From Acanthococcus lagerstroemiae (lineage: Eukaryota > Arthropoda > Insecta > Hemiptera > Eriococcidae), in assembly GCA_031841125.1 (NCBI GenBank), contig CM063112.1, forward strand, positions 64,285,722-64,349,721: a DNA stretch of 64,000 nt. Reading direction: 5' to 3'. Position 1 is the stretch's first letter. Each line of letters opens with the position of its first letter. The position numbers and the translations under genes are program-made. Under the pieces are notes generated by a model. It saw only the letters and a list, made by a program, of their open reading frames with translations. It was not told the DNA's origin and ran no database searches. Shown here one piece after another: positions 1-12,500 of this stretch.

Positions 1-590
1 GGCTTCGAGGCACAGTTTGTACTCCGAAGAGTGAGTGGACCTATCAATGTCGCTGTTTAAAATTTGTTTTGGTGGTACTGTCGGCGCTGTGTAAATTCAA
101 AACTTCACGACGCCTCGATTTGTCGGCTACAGGTAAATTGATAAAAATTTCGTCGCTTCGCGATATTTCAAAAATAATGTTGATTTTTAAACATATTTTA
201 GGCTTGTTTCATGTAGGTATATCTTCAGCTTATTAGCGATGAGCAATATCATTAATGTCAGATATTACTTATCACGATATAATGCCTTTCAGTTTATGAT
301 GTTACTAATCATGATATTTTTTCGATATAGGTAAAAAATACTCTCGATATCATTGTAACATCGATAATATTATTGAAATTTGAAAGTAGGAAAAATGATA
401 CAAGCGTAGAGCCAGAGCTAGATTTAGACAAAATGAACCCCCGGGCCAGTATTAGGAAACGCCCCCTCATTTTGTATTTATAAAAATACCTAAAATGATT
501 TTTGCTGCGCACTCTCATTCTTCAGATATCATAGTGCTAACTCGACACAATACATAAAGGATACTGCAATTTAAAAAAAATTTTCAGAAC
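1..590. other. intergenic AT-rich sequence
   Basis: No supported gene. It holds AT-rich sequence with several scattered palindrome-like GATATC/TATCGATA words. The 69-codon open frame on the minus strand has no recognisable domain. Confidence 0.5.
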
Positions 591-703
591 AACTTGTTCC
601 ACCGGGTCGCATTTGACAGGGCTGAATGGACAAGGCTGAGAGAGGCTTATGCTCAACACAGGGCGTACCTTTAATTATAATTGAGCTGTTAATAAATAAA
701 TAA
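591..703 (+). mobile_element. 3'-end remnant of a non-LTR retrotransposon (LINE)
   Basis: A short open frame ends in a TAA stop near 672 and includes the peptide FDRAEWTRLREAYAQHR, which resembles the extreme C-terminus of arthropod LINE reverse transcriptases. About 20 bases later comes a (TAAA)n-type tail (taataaataaataaat), as expected at a LINE 3' end. Everything upstream is missing, so this is a dead 5'-truncated copy. The clade cannot be decided from such a short piece. Confidence 0.45.
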
Positions 704-2023
704 ATATCGTTATCATTAATATTATTTAATTCATTCCAAAGCGATAAGTATTATTAATATTAATATCGCGATGAGTCAATTTTTCAATGATACTATTGAA
801 ATATCATTTGTTTCGCAATACTGCCCTGGTTCGAAATAGTCGTTCGAAAATTTCGAGGGTAGTTACTGATTCTGCTGAACATTTTTCGTTAATAATACAA
901 TTCAATTCTATTTTCGGGGGATTTGAAGGAATGGTAAAATTTGCTATTCTACAACTATTGTCACCAAATTTTTCAAGATAATTTCAATAAATGAATTATG
1001 GTTCAATTAGAATATAGAGTGCATGTTACTATAATGTTATTCATAAAACAAACATGAATCTTTACAAAAAAAAGTTCCACAGTTTTATGCACCTTACCGG
1101 TAGCAATGGTTAGGCAATGCGGCTTTCTCAGATTTGAGGAACAAATTGCATGAAAAACGACGTAATGAGAAAACACGAAGACGAACTCTGATTATTTTAT
1201 TCGATACTGTCTCGAAATACACCTGGAGCTACTGGAGGGGCATTCCTCCAAACACTTATGTCAACTGGCTAAATCGTCCACGCTAAGGAAAAGTTGAAAA
1301 CCGAGGTACCAGTTGGCAAAATAGTAGGGCGAAGACATTTTTATTTTTTAAGCCAGTTGAGCGCAACATTTTTATCAACTGACAAAAATCAACATTTTGT
1401 GGTTTGAAGAAGAGGAAAAAAATAGATTCGAGACAAGTTCTAAAGGATGGGTAACTGAGATGTGCTTCATGTCGTAATCCCAGCATTATGGTCCGTGGAT
1501 CTTCTTTCTAATTACCTATACTTCTGACAGTCATGCTAGACAAAAATACTGGAAATGGTACCTACTGGAGACAATTTTTCGAATTTTACAGAGAACTATT
1601 CGTTAAGCGAGTTTTTCTAGCTCTTGAAGTTGAAGAGTGGGTGAATTGAGAGTGATATTCCAGTCTGGTTCTTATCTGATGAACTACTTGAAAAAGGTGA
1701 AACCAAAAATGTCAAACTTCGATATTCAACTGGAGATATTTGTAAATTTGAGATTATCCTCTGACAAATTTCCAGATTTAAACTTGGGCAATTATAAGCC
1801 AGTTTCTTGCCTAAGTTTAACATGATCGCAGAATTCACGGCATCGTCCTATTGTTACAAATGTGTACTTTGCGTGATTTAGCAATTTTTTTCTTCTCAAA
1901 ATAGTTTTTGTACTTCCACCTCATTTTAGGTTACATAAATTTGATACATTTTTTACATTAAGCCCCCAGTGCAGAATTAAACAGACATTTAAAGTGGATA
2001 CAACCAGCGGCGAACTTGAGAAG
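704..2023. other. intergenic sequence, no gene seen
   Basis: AT-rich sequence with only short, unrelated open frames (under 75 codons) on both strands. I see no splice-flanked coding block, RNA gene or clear repeat boundary here. Confidence 0.5.
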
Positions 2024-2611
2024 CTGTTAGTTAGTCCAATGCCACAGCAGAGTTCCACGCACCTAGGGGGTTAAGACCCCAGGTCGCAGGGGGAAGTTGT
2101 AGCAGGTTGTTGCGATGCTGTTATGGTACAAACTGAACTCTACAAAGAAACAAAGAGGCCTCTGAAGTAAGACAAGTGCGAACCTTTGTAAGCACTTCTT
2201 CCTGCGACTCTGTCGGCGAAGTAAGTTTAGAGGGACACTCTACGGCAGGAGCCCTTAGCTTGTCAATACACAGTAAGAGAAGGGGGAGCATCGAAGTACT
2301 GTGCCCTTACCCGGGTAGCTAGACCCGTTCAATTAAGGTCAACGCCGCTCCACAGTTACGTGAGCTCATCAACTGCAGTTTAGCATCAAGTGCTGTTGTA
2401 ACCGCTGCCTACAGCAACATTCGCACTAAATCCGTACAGTGCCTCACTACTTAGGCTAATTGCTTCACTCTGAACTTAATCGTGAGTGGCTAAGTCAGTC
2501 AAGAGGACAGTTTTAACTTCCTCTCTTCAGAATTAGCCCTGCCCCTGCGACCTGGGGTCTTAACCCTCCTAGGTGCGTGGAACTCTGCTGTGGCATTGGA
2601 CTAATTAACAG
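2024..2611. mobile_element. MITE / foldback element with ~68-bp terminal inverted repeats
   Basis: The left arm (about 2024-2092) reads CTGTTAGTTAGTCCAATGCC at its outer edge, then runs through GCAGAGTTCCACGCACCTAG to CCAGGTCGCAGGGG. The right arm (about 2536-2611) is its reverse complement with a few mismatches, ending GGACTAATTAACAG. The interior of about 440 bp carries no transposase frame, so the element is non-autonomous. Flanks share only AAG, so the target-duplication length and superfamily stay open. Confidence 0.75.
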
Positions 2612-3419
2612 AAGCTAAGCCGCTATAGGCGCTCAACGAAATGTCCCCCTCGTCCCTCAATTCCATATCCTCCTAATGAGCTACAGGTCAAAAATTGATA
2701 ATTATTTCCCAGTCGTGTTTTCTGCAACTTCTACAATGTTTTTCTTTTTCCTCTCTGTCTCTTCATTTTCTCTTTTTCCGAATTTACTTCCTTTTTTCAA
2801 CTGTTTTTGTACAAAAATCTGCCACCCCTCGAAATCTGTCGCCCGAGGCATTTGCCTAATGTGCCTATTGGGAAATTCATTTCTGGATACAACGATAGCG
2901 CAACTGTCGAATTCATAATACAGCATGGGTGCAGAATGGAACCAGGCCATACATAGTTTGCGTAACTATTGAAATTAACGATTTCTAATTCAGATATAAT
3001 ATTCGTAGTCTTCGTTCACCATGAGGGGAAATGTTAGCAGAATAGTGCAAGAATGAATATAAAATTTCTTTCGTATTCAAACACTTTACTCAGCGACATT
3101 ATAACTTGTAGCTCAATTTAACGTACGAGAATTGAGAAAAAGCTTAAAAACGCGCTTAACTGAATTAAGAATTTTTATTATCGTCGTAAATTGAGATAAA
3201 AAATTGCCAACAGCGTTAACACCTATACATGAGGTATAGCAGAAACTGTTTATCTGCTTGATCGGTTTCTCGCGAGCTTCTATCATAATTGTACGGTAAT
3301 AAAATATTCCGTAAGTACACGACTGTAAGTCGCCTTATCAATTTCTTTTTTCTTTGTACTCTGGTAACGATTGATACCCAGTTTTTTGCATCGTTCCACC
3401 GGACAGGTACAGTACCAAC
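2612..3419. other. upstream region and probable 5'UTR of the SLC36 gene
   Basis: No coding block is recognised up to the transporter start codon at 3420. Acceptor-like sequences (ccggacag and gtacag) lie within 20 bases of the ATG, so a non-coding 5' exon further upstream may be spliced onto the first coding exon. I could not locate its promoter. Confidence 0.35.
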
Positions 3420-3550
3420 ATGGAGGTTCAGAAGCACCATGAGACGTTCGAAATCCAAAATCAAAACGGGGCCAATATGAAGTTGACGGAGAAGGCAGCC
3501 ACTTTCAATGAAAAACCAAATGACAGAAGTCACCTGATACACTCGACTTC
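3420..3550 (+). CDS. SLC36 coding exon 1 (start codon, cytosolic N-terminus)
   Basis: ATG in context ccaacATGG is followed by 43 codons beginning MEVQKHHETFEIQNQNG, and the exon ends in phase 2 at TTC|GTAAGT. Joined to the next exon it reads HSTSDFGALLHIIK, matching the usual SLC36 lead-in to TM1. The first exon is easy to miss because the large minus-strand open frame 3216-3728 overlaps it. Confidence 0.75.
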
Positions 3551-6500
3551 GTAAGTACAGGCAGCCACTTATCTTTACGCACAGTTTTATTTTTATCCGC
3601 TTGTACTGACACGGCACGTACCGCATATCAACCATCGACCCCATGGCGCTGGTCAGAAACCATTTGTGATTGAAACAATTTAACCGAGTGCCAACATTAG
3701 CGAAACTGAAATTTTGTAGTTTGACCAAACAGGTTCTTCAGGCGTAATTTTAATGACTGAGAAAACTGCTTCCACAACAGTAGAAACCAGTTCATCCATC
3801 GAAGTTCGATACATAGTAAAATAGAAATATATCATGTATCTGTCTTGTGGGTATATACAAGCACATAGGGGAGAGTGGGATAATAGAGAACTAAAGAATG
3901 AAAATAAAACGTTACGTTGGCTTCTCAGAAGTGCAAAAAATAATTTAGCCCTAAGATGAGGACACCCTTTACAGCCTCACTGAATTAGCGAGTCCACTTT
4001 CTTTACCTTTAATATCTTACTTTCTTGACCAAAATTTGAGTGCAAATATTGGAGCAAAAACTTTTTCTATTGACTCAAACTGACGTGGGGTTTGAAAGCT
4101 GCAAACTTTACATTTGCTTCCAAATTTTTCTCCCTAAGAAAGTGATAACACCGAACGCCATGGGGTAAAGCATCGCTTCAGAAGTACATCATTTCGATGA
4201 AAAACTATTGCAGATTACATTTTCCATGGAAATTGTTATTCAGCATACGTTTCTAATACTTAGTTCAGAAATCTCTTGAGGAATGGGATAGGGTTAGAAA
4301 AATCCGCTGCAATACTGCTCCTTTAAAATCAGGTTTCTTAAAAGTGATCATGGACCTCGTAGCCCAACCACGACACTAACCACGACACTGACACATATTT
4401 CGCTCATGTCGATCCCTTAATACTTGACACGGCGCGTAACGCTTTCTAAATATATTCTAGGGTAATCCTTTTTTACTCTCGATGGATTTTTTTTTTCGAA
4501 ATTTCATTACGTGACCCTATCCTCCTCCTTTTCCCAGGATAGTTCTAAATAAATTAAAATCCCCAGAAAGTTTCAGCTCGATAGTCTTTGCTCATCTTAC
4601 TCATTTTACGAATAGCGACTTCACTTATGATGTCCCAATATTTTTTGAATTCCCTACGTTCTTCTGGAGTATCACCATGAAAAAGTTTCCCTTATCTCTC
4701 CTAGGAAGTTTTGTCTCCTTTTTAACTGGGTCCTAGTACATGCAGTTTAGCTGGACATTAATGGGTTTCTATTCTCTCAGTTTAGATAATTTTTTCTTAT
4801 TCTCGCAGAGTTCAATCAGCTCTTTCCAGGTCCACGGGGTGCGCTTTTTACTGATAAACTTATTCTATAGGTAAATTTTACTTTTTTCCGATCACATTTG
4901 GATAATTCTCGCTAATGATTCAGCTTCCTCGCCCTACCAGTTTACAATTAATCTGCAATTTACTTCGAGTAAGGTACGCTGCACTTTCTTGAAGTTTACT
5001 CTTTCCTCACTTGTGAATCTCTGTTGTTTTCCCCAATACATTTCATATTTAAAATAGCCGCCCAATAATCGCAGAAACCCCTTCCTCAGTTGTGCGTTCC
5101 ATCGAAGAGATAATCGCATTATTTACCCTGGCGAGGCAATTATCAGTGGCGCGAGTGTTCGGATACCCGGGTAGATTCTTCGATTATTGATTTGAATTTC
5201 GAGAACTGACTAAATCCAGAAAGTCGGCGTTCTCTTACAGCAAGAGATCTATTGGTGGCCCTATCTACAATCTTATTTTCCATGGTTTTATACAGGAAAT
5301 TCTCAAAGGGATCGGAGAATGCTCTTTTTGAGCTTCTGCAAAACTTTTACAGGTCCGTTAACTAGAGTTCATCCCCTTTACCCGGCTTCATAGACAGATA
5401 TATGAATAGACAGACAGGAGGTAAGGAGCGCAACTCGGAGAACAGACAGACACCAGTAAATTTAGTATCATCGAATAAAAGCCCTTAGTTTTTTATTTTG
5501 TAGTTTTTATTTGTTACCCTGTGCTCGGATTTACGTTGAATAAAATTATTGTTTTCAGTGATTTTGGAGCCCTACTACACATCATCAAGAGCAGCCTAGG
5601 TACTGGAATTTTAGCCATGCCTTATGCATTCAAAAACGCCGGTCTATTTGTCGGATTAATTGGTTGCTGTATCACTGGTTTGCTCGTCACTCATACCACT
5701 GCTATACTAGTGAGATTTGTGATTTATTGTATATGGCAAATTTTTACAACTTTGTATAGTACTTACTTAATACATAAGGTACATTAGAAAAAATTGTGAA
5801 AAAAATTACTAAAAATACTAGAAAGCTGCAAACTACAGCAACTTTAACTAGATTCTGGTGAAAAATACTGTAATTCTGGTACAAGTTACCGCAATTCTAT
5901 TAATTTTTAGTAGAATTATAGTAATTTTTACCAGAATTTAGTAAACATTCTATAATTCTCGTAGTTGAAGAGTACGTGAATAGCTAAAAATGAAAGACTT
6001 ACAAGAATTTCTAGTAATTTTTGCCGCAATTTTTTCTTAGTGATATGAATAAACGTTCACTGGTTACAGATCAACTGTGCGCAAAATTTATGTCACATAT
6101 TCAAGAAAAACAGTATGTCATACGCTGATACAGCTGAGTACGCATTTCTACATGGCTTTGATGGAAAATTGAAACATTACGCGTATAAAGCAAGGTAATG
6201 CATCATTATGTTAGCTGGCATAATTTTTTATGTAGAACGAATTTTCTTAATACCACGACGATCCTTCCAGATATATTGCAATCTTATAAATTCAAATGTT
6301 TATATTAACACTATAAACTTTGGACTGCTAGTTCGCTGTTAGTTGGAATCAGGAATTTCCACTTTACATAGTCTAATCATCAATCAAATAAAATTTAAAA
6401 TGTAAAATTTCTGTGTTTTTCTGGTTGTCCCTCAGATGCATGGTGAATTTCTTCCTCTTCATTACGTATTATGGCGTCAATATTACTTACGTGTTGCTGA

Positions 6501-9500
6501 TAGCGGAAACCTTTCAACAAGTAAAATTATTCGTTTCATTACTACGTATTCGAATGTGTTTCACCAGCTTCTAGCTTCTAGTAATTAACGACGAGAAGTT
6601 ATATAGAGCACTATAACTCCCTGATCTAAAAGTTTCGGGGGGAGGAAGCGGCCATTAATTTTCCGAAACTATCTTACAGATAGTAATACATAATTATAGT
6701 ACCAAGTGCATATATTTTACAAAAGAAGTGAGGACAATTTTAGAAAGCTGCAGCTCTCTCTCCAACTTCACATTATCTCGACCAAAGTTTAATTTCCCAT
6801 CCCGACGAGGGGGCATTGCAGACACTGCTACACAGTTCTACAGAGAATTATACAGGAACAGGGATGAAAGCGAAAACGAGAGCGAGAGCGATCTGGAGTC
6901 GGAGGAAAATGTTGATGAAGAGGTTCCTGAAATTCTCGAATGCGAAATTATGGTGGCAACGAGGACCCTCAAGGCAGACAGAGCATTTAGACCCGACGGA
7001 CTCTAAAACAATACACTCAAAATGTTTAGCGACGAACTGGCCACACTTGTATCCATGCTGTTCAATTCCATCTTACAGGAAGAAGTCACGCCAAAGCAAT
7101 GGAATGAGGCGGAACTCATACTACTATTCAAAAACGGGAGCAAGGGGAATATTAAAAATTAAGAGACCCATCAGTCTGACTTCTAATTTGGGAAAATTTT
7201 TCATGAAAATCATTAAAAGCCGAATCTACCCGCAAATGGACCTGAACCAACCGAGAGAGTAAGCTGCCTTCAGAAGGAAACATTCGATGGTAGACCAGAT
7301 TTTTATTACTAAACAACTCGTGGAAAAGGCCCGCGAATACAATTTTAAATTATACCTCCTCTTCATTGACTTCTCGAAGGCTTTCGATACAATTAACCAC
7401 AAGTTCCTTTGAATCACTCTCGGCCCAGGGGATAAACAAAAAAATAACAAAAAGTACTACAAAACATACGAGTATAAGGATAAGGATGCTAGGGCCTACG
7501 TGAAAACAGACATTAAGCGGAAGGAGTTAAAAGTTGGGAGGGGAGGTACGTTAAGGGGATCCGCTATCTGCAAACCTTTTCAACTGCGTCCTGGAAGAAG
7601 CGATAAGACGGCTCGAGTAAGACACCAAAGGTATAAAGATTGATGGAGAATTTCTCAATCAAATAAGATTCGCCGACGACGTAGCACTAATTTCGGACAA
7701 TTTAGAAGAACTTATAGAAATGGCTGAAAACTTCGCTGAAGTGTGTAAGCTGGCAAGGTTGGGGGTCAATAAGGACCAAAAAAGTAATTTCAAATGCTAA
7801 GGAGGAACAGTCGTCATAGGAAGGAAGGAGATAGAATGAGCAAAAGAGGTGTTCTACTTGGGCCAGATCATCTCCTTCAGCAATGCCAGAGAGAGGGAAC
7901 TGAGCAGCATGATCAAAGGGGGCTAGAGCAGCTAGTGGAATCTAAAAAACATCTTTAGAAGTAGGCAATCGGTGGTTCGGGTAAAGGCGGAATTGAGACC
8001 CAGCTACATCCTACCCACCATGACCTACCGGGCTCAGACTTGGGCCAGCACTAAAGCAAATATCAGCAAACTTCAGAGAACCCGAAGAGCCATGGAGAGG
8101 AGTATACTACATGTAAAAACAAGGGATAAAATTCAAAACAACATTGAGGAATATTGGAAGGGTGGTGACAAAATTAAAATGGAAATATTCCGGCCATGTA
8201 ATGATGGAGGAAGGGAATAGGTGGGAAAAGAAAGTTGAGGGGTGGGTGCCACAAAATTTAAAAAGAGGAAGGGGAAGACCAATAGTTCGATGAAGGGACA
8301 AGTTTAGGAAAATACACGGCCCAGAGTGGAGGAGGTGAACTCAAAATAGGATGGGCTGGAGGGAGGACAGGGAGGCTGTTGCCCAGAAATGGGCGGAGTG
8401 GTTGAAGCGGAAAGGAGCTGAGGGGGGGGGCATGGCGCTCGGAACGCAGCTACAGTGGCGACTGACTCCGATGGTCAGCAAAACACCCTTGAATATTTCG
8501 AAAATGTATTGGAGGTAACAGTGAAAAACGCAAAATACTCGTACGTAAAAGCCGTCATTATTAATATATTATTACTAATTTTTCATCAATTTCTTTATAC
8601 TGTCAATGAAAAGCGAGCTACAAAATATTGCTTTCTAGATATTTATATTTTTTATTACAAATTTTGGAAATGTCTACATACTTCAACAACCAAAAGAAGA
8701 TACACACGTACGTATGTGAAGTACTTGATATAAACAGTGGTCCGCTGAAAGATACAGCGTAACTCTTAAAAACAAAGTGGAAAAACAGCGTATACGCCGT
8801 ATACTTTCAATCAAGGAAAAGAAAAAATAAGTCTTTTCGCTCTCGAAAAATAGAACCCCAAGATGCGGAGTGTACTGTTGGGTCAATATGGGGATGTTTT
8901 AGGAAGAATGGCCTAAGTGAAGAATTTAGTAAGCAAAATATGGTCGCTTTGGCTACTGATGGAGCGGCTGTTATGGTCGAAAATAAAGGTGGCGTTTGGG
9001 CCAAAATTAAAGAAAAAGTTCCGAACATATTCACATTTCACTGCTTGTTTTATAGACTGGAATTGTCAGTAAATGATGTCAAAAAAGATGTTACAGGTAC
9101 GAACCGCTTCATTTGCTTCATAGACAAATTACTCGTATATTCTTCATATTCCATGTCACCAAAGAACGCACACGCATTACAAGACATATCCTCTGAACTT
9201 CATTTACAATTTCTAAAAATTGGACGAGTGCTGGGGGTGCGCTGGGTTTTTAGTAGTTTTCGTACTGTGAAGGCTGTGTGGATATCGTATGAAGCGCTGC
9301 ACGAACATTTTTTAAGGAATGCTGATCCTAATAATTAAAAAAATGAAATCGGAAGAGCGTGCTGTTTTTCAGGATTTGAAAAAGAAACTTGAATCTTCTA
9401 AATTTCTATAAGGTTTAGCATTCATGTACGATATATTGGACAAACTATCTAACCTGATTCAAATTTTATAACAACCTGGAACTACTATTTTTAAAGCTAA

Positions 9501-12500
9501 TCAAGAAATTCAAAGAACCGTATGAATTTTGATATCATTCAAGGAAAGAAATGGAGAAAAAATTGTTGAAGTTTTTGATGTCATTGAAAATAATGACAAA
9601 TTTCACAAAATTTCACTGAAAAACTCTGGAAAACAGAATATAAACCGAAAGCAATTTCTACAGTCCTTAGTTGATAGAATGTCACTGTGATTGGCGAATA
9701 CTGAAGATACTGTAATAGCAGATTTTGGCATCGTTCAGGAAATGTTATTAAATGAGGCACCAACAAATACGAGCCAAGGCGAAAAGGAAGTAAGAAACAT
9801 GGCGCGAAGATTTCATTTGTGCGAGTCTGAGTCTATTGTTGGCTTTAGATTGAAAGACACGAAATCAAAATTCACCAGACTGACTCGCGCATTTACCTGC
9901 TCAACAGCAGAATGTGAGCAGGGATTCAGTGCGATGAATTGTATAATGACTGATTTACGGACCAGACTAACTATCCTTCGCACTTGAAATTTATTATTCC
10001 TGTCATTAAATGGCCCAACAGTCGAGGACTTCAATCCTGAGCCATAAGCAAAACTTTGGTTGAAGACTCATCGAAGTGCTGATGACCAGAAAGGGGATGG
10101 AGTCACGAAGAAAGAAAATGAAGATGAGCCCGCGAAAAATTATTATTTTTTAAATTTATTCAAATAAGTTGATAATTTTTACTACTAGTATTTACTGACA
10201 AATAAAAAACCTGCTTCGATACTGAGTCTACGATTTTTTCGAATTCTTAAGCAGTAGTATTTTGATTAATAAATTTGGCTTCCTAAGCCTGGTAAAATGA
10301 TACCTATATATATATTGCTTTTGAGGATAGGAGCTCAAAAAGATTATTTTTTTGGGTGGAACTTGAGTCTCCATTTTTAGCATATACTCTCAAACATTTC
10401 CTTTAGCGGACCACTGGATATAAACAAAAATTGAAAGAATCCATCCTTTAAATTTGAATCAATGACAAACCTACCGCAGATATAGTTACTTGGTGACCAC
10501 TTTCACTGAGTGTTCAGCGTATATTCTCTGACTGAATCAGCATATTAGTACATCACCCTCTCTATCAGCGATTATACGCTGAAATATCAATAAAGATGGA
10601 AACGAGTTGAATCTGTAATAGATTTATCGCTGATTCAAATTTAGAGAGCACTGGTGAATATTAAAACTGCACCGGGAATTGAAGAAAAAATTGAAAATAT
10701 TATATACTTCAAGTGACATTACATTTGATATCTGTAGAGCGGAAGTAAAGTGTAGCAACTTCAAGAGTTGGAAGGGCATAAGATAAGCCCCCCCCCCCCG
10801 GTCATGTTCAAACGATGGAAAATTTATAGTTGTCAATAAGACTGGGCAAACACCGGCTCCCAGCAAGTTTTTTTTTTTTTTAGATAATCGCTTACGAGCG
10901 CAAAGGTTTTCTCATTCAGACACCACCATAAATCAAATCAGCGAATATGTAAATTTTGCGCTCAGCACGCTGGATTAAGAACACTCTGAAAACCTATCCG
11001 GAAATACCTATTATCTAGCATGATAAGTAAACTCGTGCAATCGAAAGACTTGTGTCGTTTACAAACTAGCTTTTTACGCGTTGAGAATTCAGTCAAGTAT
11101 GTATAGATATACTTTATCGATAAGCAATCAGTTATGTAAAGAATAATTAGTTGAGGAACGTCGAAACACAATAAGTCTTTCATTTGTAGAACACAACGAA
11201 ATATTTTACACCTAACAAGTCTATTCGGTAATACGAATGATCATAAAAATAAAAAATGTTTCGTTTGGAAAACAAACCTATCACTCAAGAAATCATTAGG
11301 TTTTTGAGAGTTTTATGAGATGGCTATCGACTACAACAGCGGGCAGATACCAAAAGACTGGCTTAAGTCGACCTTCGTGACGATACCAAAGAAGACGAAC
11401 GCCAAAACCTGCGGAGAGTTCCGGTTAATTAGTTTGATGAGCCACGCTTTGAAGGCGTTTCTGCGGGTTATCCACGCACGGATGTACCGGATTTGCGAGG
11501 AAGCGAGTGGCAAAACGCAGTTCGGGTTTAAGAAGGGCCTGGGTACGAGAGATGCTCTCTTCTCTATGAGGATAATGCTCCAAAAAGCATACAATCAGAG
11601 GAAAGACGTATTCGTTTGCTTCATCGACTATCAAAAGGCATTTGACACGATACGGCACGACGTAATGATACAGTTGCTGCGCAGGGCGGGAGTGGACGAG
11701 AAAGACATCAGAATTATATGGAATCTATATTGGGGCCAGGTTACGGAGGTGCGGATCAGCGGAGATCTATCGACTGACGAATTTCAGGTTCAGAGAGGTG
11801 TACGTCAGGGGTGCATATTGTCGCCGATGTTGTTCAATCTCTACATTGAGCATGTTTTTCGGATGGCCATAGAAGAAGAAAGTCATGGCTTGAAAATTAA
11901 TGGAAAGCTGGTGAATAATTTACGATACGCGGACGATACTGCAATAATAGCCGACAATCTAGACAGTCTTCAACATCTTCTGGACAAGTTAAATGAGGTG
12001 GGAACGCGATACGGCCTCGTCATCAATGTTCGAAAGACAAACTTTTCATGATCGTTAGCAGAGACAGGCACGAGGAGGCTGAACTAAGAGTAGGCGATCA
12101 GCGGGTTCAGAGAGTCTCCTCCTTTAAGTACTTAGGCGCGATGCTTAATGAAAAATGCGATGATGACAAGGAAATCAAGGCTAGGATCGGACAGGCGAAG
12201 AACACGTTCGGTAGACTGCGTCTCTACTTGGCGAACCGGGACGTCCCGATGGACCTGAAATTGAGAATGGTCAAATGTTACGTATGGCCAACGATGATGT
12301 ACGGAGTGGAGTCATGGTCGCTGAAGATGAAGTCGTTGAACCGGTTAGAGGCCTGTGAAATGTGGATTCTGCGACGGATGCTACGCGTCTCATGGACTGA
12401 AAAGATCACGAACTTGGAGGTTCTCAGGCGTGCGGGTGTCGATAGAGAGCTAATACAGATCATCAAAACTAGAAAAGTGGCCTATCTTCGGCACATCCTC

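Noticed and set aside
3216..3728. 170-codon open frame on the minus strand
   Set aside because: It overlaps the phase-validated first coding exon of the transporter on the other strand and shows no recognisable domain.
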